Source of the DNA: Halobacteriales archaeon QS_1_68_17
GTDB lineage: Archaea; Halobacteriota; Halobacteria; Halobacteriales; Haloarculaceae
NCBI GenBank assembly: GCA_003021105.1
Contig: PXRG01000019.1
Coordinates: forward strand, 1-47,442
DNA length: 47,442 nucleotides
Reading direction: 5' to 3'
Shown: positions 16,793 to 24,738 of the stretch, piece by piece
Layout: every line of letters starts with the position of its first letter
Position numbering within the stretch: the stretch's first letter is position 1
Translations under genes and position numbers: made by a program
Notes under the pieces: model-generated
The model's input: only the letters and a program-made list of their open reading frames with translations
What the model was told of the DNA's origin: nothing
The model's database searches: none

Positions 16793-17914
16793 TCAGCGGA
16801 CGGCGCTGGTCGCCTCGCCCATCGTCTCCAGTGCCTCCTTGAGCGTTTCGACGCCGACCGCGTAGGAGATGCGTGCGTACCCGCGGCCGTGCTCGCCGAA
16901 GGCCTCGCCGGGAACGACGACCACGCCCCGGTCGATCACCTCGTCGACCCACCCCTCGGGGACCCGGGGCATCGCGTAGAAGGCCCCCTCCGGCGTCGGG
17001 CAGTCCAGTCCGATCTCCTCGAGGCCGTCCAGCAGCACGTCGCGGCGGCGCTCGAAGGCGGCGACCATCTCCTCGACCGGTTCCCGCGGCCCGGTGAGCG
17101 CGGCCTCTGCGGCGTACTGCGAGGCCGCCGTCGCGCAGGCCTGGCCGTACTGGTGGGCACGGAGCATCCGCTCGATCCGGCGGGTGCTCGCGGTCACCCA
17201 CCCCAGCCGCCACCCGGTCATCGAGTAGGTCTTCGAGCAGGCCCCGACGACGGCGACGTTGTCCGTCTCCGCGTCCGCCAGCGGCGAGCGGTGTTCGCCC
17301 TCGAAGAGAATGTGTTCGTACACCTCGTCGGAGAGACACAGCACATCGTGCTCGTCGGCGATCCGGGCGAACTCGCGCATGTCTTCCGGCGACTGGACCG
17401 CCCCCGTCGGGTTCGCGGGGCTGTTGACCACGAACGCCGCGGTCTCGTCGCTGATCGCCTCCTCGACCGTCGCGGGAGCCATCGTGAGGTCCTCGCGTAG
17501 GGGCACTGGCACCGGGGTCCCGCCCGCGATCCGCGTCAGGGCGTCGTAGGAGACGAAGCCGGGATCGGGGATGATCACTTCCTGTCCGGGGTCGACGTGC
17601 GCCTCCAGCGCGATGTGGAGCGCCTCGCTGCCGCCGGCAGTGGCGATCACGTCCCCCGGGTCGATGTCGAGGCCGTGGTCGCGGTCGTAGGCCGCGCTGA
17701 TCGCCTCACGGAGGCTCTCGGTCCCCTTGTTCGAGGTGTAGGCGTCCGCTTTCCCCTCGCGGATGGCCGCGACGGCGGCCTCGCGGACGTGGTCGGGCGT
17801 CGGGAAGTCCGGCTGGCCGAGGCCGAGGTTGATCGCGTCCTCGCCCGCGGCCTCGAACACCTCGCGGATCCCCGAGATCGACACCTGCTCGATCCGGCTC
17901 GAGAAGCCAGTCAT
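16793..17914 (-). CDS. Class I PLP-dependent aminotransferase
   Basis: 373 residues, fold-type I aminotransferase of the aspartate/aromatic type. Visible are NLGLGQPDFPTPDHV near the N-terminus, NSPANPTGAV, SDEVYEHILF and the PLP-lysine motif CSKTYSMTGWRLGW (about residue 225). A C-terminal arginine region (GYARISYAVG) binds the carboxylate. Substrate range cannot be read off. A second, different aminotransferase lies at 36204-37307. The ATG at 17914 gives the usual family N-terminus. Confidence 0.9.
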   Translation of the reverse strand: MTGFSSRIEQVSISGIREVFEAAGEDAINLGLGQPDFPTPDHVREAAVAAIREGKADAYTSNKGTESLREAISAAYDRDHGLDIDPGDVIATAGGSEALHIALEAHVDPGQEVIIPDPGFVSYDALTRIAGGTPVPVPLREDLTMAPATVEEAISDETAAFVVNSPANPTGAVQSPEDMREFARIADEHDVLCLSDEVYEHILFEGEHRSPLADAETDNVAVVGACSKTYSMTGWRLGWVTASTRRIERMLRAHQYGQACATAASQYAAEAALTGPREPVEEMVAAFERRRDVLLDGLEEIGLDCPTPEGAFYAMPRVPEGWVDEVIDRGVVVVPGEAFGEHGRGYARISYAVGVETLKEALETMGEATSAVR

Positions 17915-18038
17915 AGGGGACACAGCGGCCCCGGGACCGATAACTTTGCGGGATCGAGGGTCGGCGGTGGCCGCGACGGCACCCGCGCGACGACAGTCGC
18001 GGGGCAACGATTACGCCGCTGGGCGGCGACTTTCTCCC

Positions 18039-18638
18039 ATGCCATCCAGGATCGACCCGGTGCTCCCGGGCGAGGCCGACGACCCCGAGGTGAACGACCT
18101 GCTCCGTGAGACCGCCGACTGGTACGGCGACGCCGCCTTCTTCGGCGCGATGGCCCACCGGCCGGCGCTGCTGGAGGGGTTCGTGGCCCTCTTCGAGACC
18201 GTCGCCGAGCGCGGGAGCTTCGATCCGGAGTTGCTGGAGCTGGCGCGGTTGCGCGTCGCCGCAGTCCACCAGTGTGCCTACTGTGCGACGGTCCGGACCC
18301 GCGAGGTGGCCCACGCCGTCGCGCCCAGGGAGGCGGCCGTCCTCGGCGAGGAGATCGATCCGGCCCCGCTCGCGGAGCGGGAGGCGCTCGCGGTGCGGTT
18401 CGCAGACCTGATGTCTCGGGACCCACAGCGGATCACCGACGACTTCTTCGCCGACCTCCGCGGGGCCTTCACCGACGCCGAGATCGTCGAACTGGGGCTG
18501 TTTCTCGCCCTGGAGGTGGGACTCGACCGGTTTTGCATCGCCCTCCGCCTGGACACGACCGGGGACGGCCCGTACCCGACCGGCCTGTCGTACCCGTTCG
18601 ACCGCGGGGACCACGAGCGGACGAGCGCGGACGAGTGA
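18039..18638 (+). CDS. Carboxymuconolactone decarboxylase / AhpD-like protein
   Basis: 199 residues, all-alpha AhpD/CMD fold. The signature LRVAAVHQCAYCATVRTREV (about residues 70-90) carries the CxxC pair, which points to peroxidase-reducing or related redox activity rather than lactone decarboxylation. It is divergent from the aminotransferase gene. Physiological partner not known. Confidence 0.8.
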   Translation: MPSRIDPVLPGEADDPEVNDLLRETADWYGDAAFFGAMAHRPALLEGFVALFETVAERGSFDPELLELARLRVAAVHQCAYCATVRTREVAHAVAPREAAVLGEEIDPAPLAEREALAVRFADLMSRDPQRITDDFFADLRGAFTDAEIVELGLFLALEVGLDRFCIALRLDTTGDGPYPTGLSYPFDRGDHERTSADE

Positions 18639-18676
18639 CATCCTCCGCCGCGACGCCCGCGACACTCGCCGCGCCC

Positions 18677-18826
18677 TCACTCGGCGGCGGCTTTCAGTTC
18701 GTCGAGGTGGCGCTCCAGCATCCGCAGGGCCGCATCGGCGTCCACGTACCCGTTCTCGTACTCGTCGTAGACGTCGTCGGCCGCCCGGAGGAAGTCGTCG
18801 ACTGCGGCGTGTAGCTCCTCCGTCAT
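18677..18826 (-). CDS. Small helical hypothetical protein
   Basis: 49 residues, acidic, fully helical: MTEELHAAVDDFLRAADDVY and on to LRMLERHLDELKAAAE. The start lies 5 bp after the PAC2-family gene's stop, so the two form an operon. No domain recognised; it could be a partner of the chaperone-like protein. Confidence 0.6.
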   Translation of the reverse strand: MTEELHAAVDDFLRAADDVYDEYENGYVDADAALRMLERHLDELKAAAE

Positions 18827-18831
18827 CGGTC

Positions 18832-19569
18832 TCACTGGAACCCGCGGATCGGCTGTGCCCGGGAGCTCTCGTCGTCGGCCTGTTGCATCTGCTTTGCGAG
18901 CTGTTCCCGGGCCTGGCTGATCTCCTCGGCCTTCTCGACCAGTTCCTCGGTGTCGACCTCGACGCCGGCGATGGGACCGACCCCCTTCCGGAGCAGGACG
19001 CGGGCGGCCTCGGGATCGGGGAACTGCGCCGACGCCTCCACGACCAGTCCCGTGCCGTCGAGGCCCTGCCGGGCGGCCTGGTAGAGGAGCGCGCCGGTCG
19101 GACCGCTGACGACCCCGTTCTCCGGCGGGTCGTCGATCCCGTGCTCGGCGAGCACCTCGGCCCCGCCCCCCGTCGCCACCCCGTACATTTGGGGGACGTC
19201 GCCCTTGTCGTTCGGGAGGCCGCTCAGGTAGACCGGAAAGACCTCGTTGTCGACGAGCCACCCGGTCACGCAGGCGGCGAACTCGCTCGCGGACGACGGC
19301 GAGACGGGAACGTCGCTCTGGAGGACCAGGAGGTCCCGCGCTTCGTCGGCGTAGAACCGCACCGGTGGGAGCGTCCCCGGGTCGTCGGCGTGGTAGACCG
19401 CCACCCTCGGCAATCCCTCGCAGTGACACGACGCGTAGTACTCCATGTCGAGGGCGTTCACCAGGTGATCCGCGGCGATCTTCCCCACGAGACCGATGCC
19501 GGGCAGCCCCTCGACCAGTACCGGATCGTCCAGTTCGATTCCGTCGGCGTGGACCTGCACGTGTGCCAT
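18832..19569 (-). CDS. PAC2 family protein (proteasome assembly chaperone-like)
   Basis: 245 residues matching the archaeal PAC2 / proteasome assembly chaperone family: LVEGLPGIGLVGKIAADHLV near the N-terminus, YLSGLPNDKGDVPQMYGVAT in the middle, GPTGALLYQAARQGLDGTGL, and a C-terminal helical tail EELVEKAEEISQAREQLAKQ. In archaea these are thought to bind the 20S proteasome alpha ring. A TATA-like GTTTAAG lies about 25 nt before the ATG. Confidence 0.85.
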   Translation of the reverse strand: MAHVQVHADGIELDDPVLVEGLPGIGLVGKIAADHLVNALDMEYYASCHCEGLPRVAVYHADDPGTLPPVRFYADEARDLLVLQSDVPVSPSSASEFAACVTGWLVDNEVFPVYLSGLPNDKGDVPQMYGVATGGGAEVLAEHGIDDPPENGVVSGPTGALLYQAARQGLDGTGLVVEASAQFPDPEAARVLLRKGVGPIAGVEVDTEELVEKAEEISQAREQLAKQMQQADDESSRAQPIRGFQ

Positions 19570-19806
19570 TGTCGGAACCACTCCGGCCGGCGTCTTAAAC
19601 GCGGTGGGTGCAGGTGCCCCGACTGGCGAACGCCGCGTCGTCCGGCCCCGTCCCGTCCTGTCTCGTTCTGTTTCGTCCCGTCCCGCGTCCTGTTGGCGTG
19701 GTGACGTTGCGCCGTCGTGCCCGCTCGCCTTGTGCGGCCGAGTCCTCTTGTCGCGGTGCCGCGGTGGTGCCGGGAGATATTTCACCGCCGGGACGCGACT
19801 GTCACC

Positions 19807-20091
19807 ATGGCCGAGATCACGGTCACGACCGTCGACGAGTACGAGCCACAGCGATACGACGCGGTTACGTTCCGCGAGCGCGTCGTCGTGTGCGTCCGGA
19901 GCGACGCCGAGACGGTCAGGCTGGTCCCGCTCGACAAGGTCAACAGCGTCGACGGGCCGCCGGAACTGTTCCTCTCGGACACCGAGATCCCGGAGTCGTT
20001 CTACGGCGGCGGCGAGTACGGGTTCGTCGACGCCGACGAGTTCCCGGCCGTCGAGCAACACCTCGAAGAGGTCGGGCGCGAGGAGTACTGA
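19807..20091 (+). CDS. Conserved hypothetical protein
   Basis: 94 residues, acidic, beta-rich: MAEITVTTVDEYEPQRYDAV, a core VVVCVRSDAETVRLVPLDKV and the C-terminal FPAVEQHLEEVGREEY. A TATA-like GATATTTC about 25 nt upstream supports the ATG. No named domain recognised. Confidence 0.7.
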   Translation: MAEITVTTVDEYEPQRYDAVTFRERVVVCVRSDAETVRLVPLDKVNSVDGPPELFLSDTEIPESFYGGGEYGFVDADEFPAVEQHLEEVGREEY

Positions 20092-20104
20092 CCGCCGCCC
20101 GGAT

Positions 20105-20545
20105 TCATTCCTCCTCGTCCGCCGCGAGCCGGACGGTCAGGACCGGCACCTCGCTGTTCCGGACCACCCGCTCGGTGACGCTCCCGAGGAGGAACCGGCC
20201 CAGGCCGGTCCGGCCGTGGGTTCCCATCACGATCAGGTCCACGTCCTGTTCGTCGGCGTACTCGAGGATCGTGCCGTACGGGGAGCCGCTGACGACCGCC
20301 GTCTCGACGGTCTCGACGCCCGCGTCCCGGGCCCGTTCGGCGACCCGCTCGGTCGTCTCCCGCCCCGTCTCTTCGAGCGTCGTGTGGATCGTGCCCGTGT
20401 CCACGTCTGCGGGCATGTCGCCCATGTCGACCACGTAGAGGACGTGCAGGGCCGCCTCGTACATTCGAGCCATATCTATAGCGTTCTCGACCGCGCGGTC
20501 GGCACCCGAACTGCCGTCGGTCGGGAGCAGGATCGTCTCGTACAT
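20105..20545 (-). CDS. Universal stress protein (UspA family)
   Basis: 146 residues of the ATP-binding UspA type. It starts MYETILLPTDGSSGADRAVE and has the nucleotide motif GTHGRTGLGRFLLGSVTERV followed by SEVPVLTV, so it belongs to the ATP-binding subgroup (G-2x-G-9x-G-S). A stress-response role is family knowledge; its regulation is not shown here. Confidence 0.92.
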   Translation of the reverse strand: MYETILLPTDGSSGADRAVENAIDMARMYEAALHVLYVVDMGDMPADVDTGTIHTTLEETGRETTERVAERARDAGVETVETAVVSGSPYGTILEYADEQDVDLIVMGTHGRTGLGRFLLGSVTERVVRNSEVPVLTVRLAADEEE

Positions 20546-20639
20546 CGGTTCGCCGTTCGCCCGGTCGACTAAAATACTCGGGGTCGGAGCCGCGCCCGAG
20601 ACGGCGGAGTTTTTACCCGCGGCCGCCAACCGGCGGGCG

Positions 20640-21548
20640 ATGGCGGTACTCGACCGGTACGAGTCGCTGATCGACGACTACGGGGCCTTCCGTGCGGCCT
20701 GCGAGCGCCCGCTCCCGTCGGTCGTCCGGGTGAACACGATCAAGACGACCGTCGAGCGGGCGCGCCGTGCGCTGGCGGCGTCGGACGTCGAGACCGATCC
20801 GGTGGACTGGCACTCCGGTCTCTTCCGCCTGCCGTCGGACTCGGCGGGGGCCAACTGGCCGTACTTCCACGGGTGGCTCCACGGCCAGGAGGAGGTGTCG
20901 GCGGTGCCCGCGACGGTACTCGACCCGGCCCCCGGCGAGCGGGTCTGGGACGCCTGCGCCGCGCCCGGCAGCAAGACCACGCAGCTCGCGGCGCTGATGG
21001 ACGACGCCGGCCTGCTCGTTGCGACGGACAACAACCTCGGCCGGCTCTCGGCGCTCCGGTCGAACGCCGAACGGCTCGGCGTGACGAACCTGGCGGTCAC
21101 CAACGAGGACGCCCGGACGTTCTCGCTGGCCCCGTTCGACGGCGAGCCGTTCGACCGCGCGCTCGTGGACGTCCCCTGCTCCTGTGAGGGCACGATCCGG
21201 AAGAACCCCGACGCGCTCGACGACTGGAGCATCGACCATGTCCGTGGCATCGCCGGCGTCCAGAAGGGCATCCTCCGGCGTGCGGTCCAGGCGACCCGTC
21301 CGGGCGGCACCGTCGTCTACTCGACGTGTACCTTCGCGCCCGAGGAGAACGAGGCTGTCCTCGATCACGTCCTCGACGCGGAGACCTGCCGGCTCGTCGA
21401 CTACGACCTCCCGCTCGACCATTCCCCGGGCGTGGCCGCGTGGGACGGCGCGACGTTCGACCCGGCCGTCGGGAAGACCAAACGCATCTACCCCCACCAG
21501 AACGACACCGGCGGGTTCTTCTGTGCGAAACTGGAGGTCGGCGGCTGA
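20640..21548 (+). CDS. NOL1/NOP2/Sun-family m5C RNA methyltransferase
   Basis: 302 residues. SAM-binding DACAAPGSKTTQLAALMDD, the catalytic cysteine motif DVPCSCEGTIRKNPDAL and the second cysteine in YSTCTFAPEENE identify an RNA cytosine-5 methyltransferase (RsmB/NSUN group), acting on tRNA or rRNA. The stop codon overlaps the start of the next gene by one base (TGATG), so translation is probably coupled. The target base is not known. Confidence 0.92.
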   Translation: MAVLDRYESLIDDYGAFRAACERPLPSVVRVNTIKTTVERARRALAASDVETDPVDWHSGLFRLPSDSAGANWPYFHGWLHGQEEVSAVPATVLDPAPGERVWDACAAPGSKTTQLAALMDDAGLLVATDNNLGRLSALRSNAERLGVTNLAVTNEDARTFSLAPFDGEPFDRALVDVPCSCEGTIRKNPDALDDWSIDHVRGIAGVQKGILRRAVQATRPGGTVVYSTCTFAPEENEAVLDHVLDAETCRLVDYDLPLDHSPGVAAWDGATFDPAVGKTKRIYPHQNDTGGFFCAKLEVGG

Positions 21549-22129
21549 TGGGCGACGACGGGGCGAACGGGGCCGACTCCGGGGCCGACGGGACCCGCGA
21601 GGGCGACGTCGATGGATCGGCTGGCCCGCCGACGAACGACGGGCAGCGGTTCGACCGCCTGCCGGCGACGGCCGACGAGCGGACCGTCCCGGGACGCCCC
21701 ACGCGGGCCGCGGTACTCGACTGGTGGGACGAGCGGTTCGGCATTCCGCCCGAGGCCTTCGCGGACCACACGTTCTGGGAGCGCGGCGCGGGCAAGGTCT
21801 GGGCGTTCCGGGGCACCGTCCCCACGCCGGCCCGGATCGAGGGGCTCGGGATCACCGCCCTCCGGACACGCCAGGAACACTGGAAGCCGACGACGAACGC
21901 CGCCCAGCGGTTCGGCGGGGCGGCGACGCGGAACGTCGTCCACCTCGACCGCGACCGGGCGGCCCGGTTCGCCCGCGGCGAGGACCAGCCGCTCGACCGG
22001 GACGGCGACTGGGGCTACCTGATCGTGACCCACGACCTCGCGGGCGACCCGGAGCCGATCGGCGTCGGCCTCTATCTCCACGGCGAACTCCGGTCGCAGA
22101 TCCCCAAGGGCCGCCGGCGGGACCTCTAG
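21548..22129 (+). CDS. Accessory protein coupled to the RNA methyltransferase
   Basis: 193 residues. The first ~45 are polar and low-complexity (GANGADSGADGTREGDVDG). The rest (DWWDERFGIPPEAFADHTFW; ARIEGLGITALRTRQEHWKP; IGVGLYLHGELRSQIPKGRR) resembles the C-terminal domain found fused to NOL1/NOP2 methyltransferases in other organisms, here as a separate protein. The TGATG overlap with the enzyme gene supports joint work on the same RNA. It shares a palindromic CTAG stop (22126-22129) with the converging gene. Confidence 0.7.
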   Translation: MGDDGANGADSGADGTREGDVDGSAGPPTNDGQRFDRLPATADERTVPGRPTRAAVLDWWDERFGIPPEAFADHTFWERGAGKVWAFRGTVPTPARIEGLGITALRTRQEHWKPTTNAAQRFGGAATRNVVHLDRDRAARFARGEDQPLDRDGDWGYLIVTHDLAGDPEPIGVGLYLHGELRSQIPKGRRRDL

Positions 22130-22428
22130 AGGTCCGCCAGCGCCCGGGCGACGCGGTCCCAGTGGCTCCCCTTCCAGAAGTGCTGCCCGCAGTCGACACA
22201 CCGCCAGACACCCTGCTCGGCGGGGTCGGGAGCGTGGGCCGGGGTCGACGCGTCGGGAGCCACGTCCTCGACGGGGCCGTTGCACGCCCCGCACCGGGAG
22301 GGGCGATCCGGGAGCGACAGCGCCACCCCCGCGTCTGCCAGTTCCCGGAGCTGGTCGGTTACCTCGCGCCCCTCGCGTTTCCCGCGTTCCTCTCGCTCCT
22401 CGCCCGCCCCGTGCTCGCGTCGGGTCAC
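22126..22428 (-). CDS. Mut7-C zinc-ribbon part, lacking the PIN-like half
   Basis: 100 residues. The C-terminal part (PSRCGACNGPVEDVAPD, then VWRCVDCGQHFWKGSHWDRV) is the Mut7-C zinc ribbon, and VTDQLRELADAGVALSLPD is the usual linker. Mut7-C proteins are normally about 150-160 residues, with a PIN-like nuclease domain in front. Here only its last strand (VTRRE) remains, followed by a charged segment EERGKREGRE. The start is a GTG overlapping the polX stop (GTGA), so translation may be coupled. It may be a truncated gene or a stand-alone ribbon. Confidence 0.65.
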   Translation of the reverse strand: MTRREHGAGEEREERGKREGREVTDQLRELADAGVALSLPDRPSRCGACNGPVEDVAPDASTPAHAPDPAEQGVWRCVDCGQHFWKGSHWDRVARALADL

Positions 22429-24167
22429 GAGAGGAACGACCGGACGCCGTCGGCGTCCCGGGCGTTGAGCACGTCCGCGGCCGCGGCCCACCCGCGGCGG
22501 GCGGTGTGGACGCCGAGACGGACGTACTCGAAGTTCGAGGGCCGGTGGGCGTCGGTGTTGACTGCGACGGTCGCGCCCCTTTCGACGGCCGTCTGGACCG
22601 CGCTCCCGCCCAGATCCAGCCGGTAAGGGTTGCTGTTGATCTCCAGGGCGGTGTCGTGGTCGGCCGCCGCTTTCGCCACCGTCTCGACGTCGATGTCGAG
22701 TCCCGGCCGGCCGTTCAGGTACCGCCCCGTCGGGTGGCCGATGACGTCCACCTCCGGGTGCTCGATGGCCGACACGAGGCGGTCGGTGCCGTCGCCGGAG
22801 AGGGCCGCGTGGGGCGAGGCGACCACCAAATCGAGGTCCGCGAGCAGGTCGTCGGCCACCGAGATCGACCCGTCGGCGGCGATGTTGGCCTCCACGCCCG
22901 CGAACACGTCGATGTCGGCGTCGACCGCCACCGCCCGTATCTCGTCTATTTGCTCGCGCAGTTCCGCGTCCGGGACGCCGACCCCGCCGACCATCCCGGG
23001 TCCCGTGGCGTGGTCGGTGATCGCGAGGTAGTCGTGGCCGAACGCGGCGGCCCCGGCGACCATCTCCGCGATGGAGTCGTTCCCGTCGGACCAGTCGGTG
23101 TGGGTGTGGAGGTCGCCCCGGACGTCCCCCTCCCCGACGAGGTCGGGCAGGTCGCCCGCCGCGGCGGCCTCGATCTCGCCCCGGTTCTCCCTGCGTTCCG
23201 GCGGCATCCACCCGAGGTCGAGGGCCTCGTACATGCTCCGTTCGGTTTCGCCGGCGACCCGCTCGCCGGCGCGCTGGTCGGCCCCGGGGTCGTCCACGCC
23301 GGCGACGTCGAAGACGCCGTACTCGTTCATCTTCAGTTCGCGGTCGATGGCGCGGTTCCGGAGGGCGACGTTGTGGTCCTTGCTCCCCGTGAAGTACTGG
23401 AGGGCGGCCCCGAACTCGGCTGGCGCGACCACGCGGAGGTCGACCCGGGTTCCGTCCGCGCGGACGCTGGCCTTGCTCGGGCCGGCCTCGATGGTGTCGT
23501 CGGCCTCGGCCCACCCGACGAAGGCGTCGACGACCGCCTCGGGGTCGTCGCTGGCCGCCAGGACGTCGATGTCCCCGATGGTGGGTCGCCAGCGCCGCAG
23601 GGATCCCGCGAGTTCGCACTCGGTGACCGCGTCCAGCGACGACAGGTACTCGCGTGCGGCCTCGCCGCGTGGACGGGCCTCCCCCAGGAGCGTCCGCTCG
23701 TGGGCCCGCCGGGCGTACGCGATCCCGTCGAGGATGTTCCTCTCGGTCTTCTCGCCGAACCCCTCGACCTCGCGGATCTCGCCGTCGCGGGCGGCCGCCT
23801 CCAGTTCGTCCAGCGTCGTGATCCCGAGGGCCTCGTAGAGCGTACCGACGGTCTTCGGGCCGACGCCCTCGACGCTCGTCAGCGCCTCCATCTCGACGGG
23901 GAGTTCCTCGCGGAGGGCCGCCAGTTCCTCGATTTCGCCGGTCTCGACGTACTCGACGACCTTCCCCGCGATGGCGTCGCCCACGCGGTCGATCCGCTCG
24001 ACCGCCTCGGGGCCCTCGCGGGCGAGCGCGGCCACGGAGTCGGGGGGGTTCCGGATGTTCTCGGCGGCCCGCCGGTAGGCCCGGGGTTTGTAGTCGACGC
24101 CCTTCGCCGCCAGCAGGTCGGCGAACTCCTCGAACTGCGCGGCGATCTCGGCGTTGCTGACCGTCAT
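22425..24167 (-). CDS. polX: DNA polymerase X with PHP domain
   Basis: 580 residues. Helix-hairpin-helix repeats cover roughly 1-130. The polymerase X nucleotidyltransferase core has GSLRRWRPTIGDIDVLAAS (metal-binding Asp pair) around 180-200 and further palm residues to about 320. A C-terminal PHP domain starts at DLHTHTDWSDGN (about 348), with HxH, DH and later HPTG, consistent with 3'-5' exonuclease/AP-endonuclease activity in base excision repair. It overlaps DUF5788 upstream and the Mut7-C gene downstream by 4 nt each, forming a three-gene operon. Confidence 0.92.
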   Translation of the reverse strand: MTVSNAEIAAQFEEFADLLAAKGVDYKPRAYRRAAENIRNPPDSVAALAREGPEAVERIDRVGDAIAGKVVEYVETGEIEELAALREELPVEMEALTSVEGVGPKTVGTLYEALGITTLDELEAAARDGEIREVEGFGEKTERNILDGIAYARRAHERTLLGEARPRGEAAREYLSSLDAVTECELAGSLRRWRPTIGDIDVLAASDDPEAVVDAFVGWAEADDTIEAGPSKASVRADGTRVDLRVVAPAEFGAALQYFTGSKDHNVALRNRAIDRELKMNEYGVFDVAGVDDPGADQRAGERVAGETERSMYEALDLGWMPPERRENRGEIEAAAAGDLPDLVGEGDVRGDLHTHTDWSDGNDSIAEMVAGAAAFGHDYLAITDHATGPGMVGGVGVPDAELREQIDEIRAVAVDADIDVFAGVEANIAADGSISVADDLLADLDLVVASPHAALSGDGTDRLVSAIEHPEVDVIGHPTGRYLNGRPGLDIDVETVAKAAADHDTALEINSNPYRLDLGGSAVQTAVERGATVAVNTDAHRPSNFEYVRLGVHTARRGWAAAADVLNARDADGVRSFLS

Positions 24168-24604
24168 CCGGTCCCGCGCCTCCCCGCGGAGTCCTCGTGG
24201 CCCAGCACCTTCCGGAGGAAGGACATCCACCGCTTCCGGTCGGCCGCTTCCGTGGCCTCGATCTCGCTTTCGATGTCGGCCGGGCCGAGGTTCTCCAGGG
24301 CGTTCAGCGCGCGGTCGATGCCGAGGACGGCCTCGACGATCCGTTCGCCCTCCTCGCGGGTGATCGCGCCGTCCTCGAGGCGCTGTTTGCGCTGCAACCG
24401 CTCGCGCCGGAGGTTCTTCTTGGCGCGCTCGACCCGCTCGCGCTCGCCGGCCGGGATCGTCTCCCGGCGCTTGATCTCGAAGACGAAGTCGTGGAGGTCG
24501 ATCTCCTCCCCCTGGACGGTGATCGTGTCGGGGATCTCCCGTCCGATCGTCGCCCCCTCCCGCTCGATCCGTTCCAGGAGCTGTTTCCGCTCGAACTCTC
24601 GCAT
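24164..24604 (-). CDS. DUF5788 family protein
   Basis: 146 residues, charged and helical: MREFERKQLLERIEREGATI at the start, a small beta unit DTITVQGEEIDLHDFVFEIK, a long basic/acidic helix, and a C-terminal helix KRWMSFLRKVLGHED. It matches the haloarchaeal DUF5788 family as I know it. Its ATGA overlap with polX suggests a link to DNA repair, but no function is established. Confidence 0.75.
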   Translation of the reverse strand: MREFERKQLLERIEREGATIGREIPDTITVQGEEIDLHDFVFEIKRRETIPAGERERVERAKKNLRRERLQRKQRLEDGAITREEGERIVEAVLGIDRALNALENLGPADIESEIEATEAADRKRWMSFLRKVLGHEDSAGRRGTG

Positions 24605-24738
24605 ACCACCCGTTACGCGCTCGCACACTTCGCTTCTTCGCCCGCGAAACGGCACGACGCCCCGCGCCCGGCGACGAGCGTGCGGGATCGCACCACGGAA
24701 CCCCAAACGATTTGCCCGGCAGACACCAACCCCCGGCA

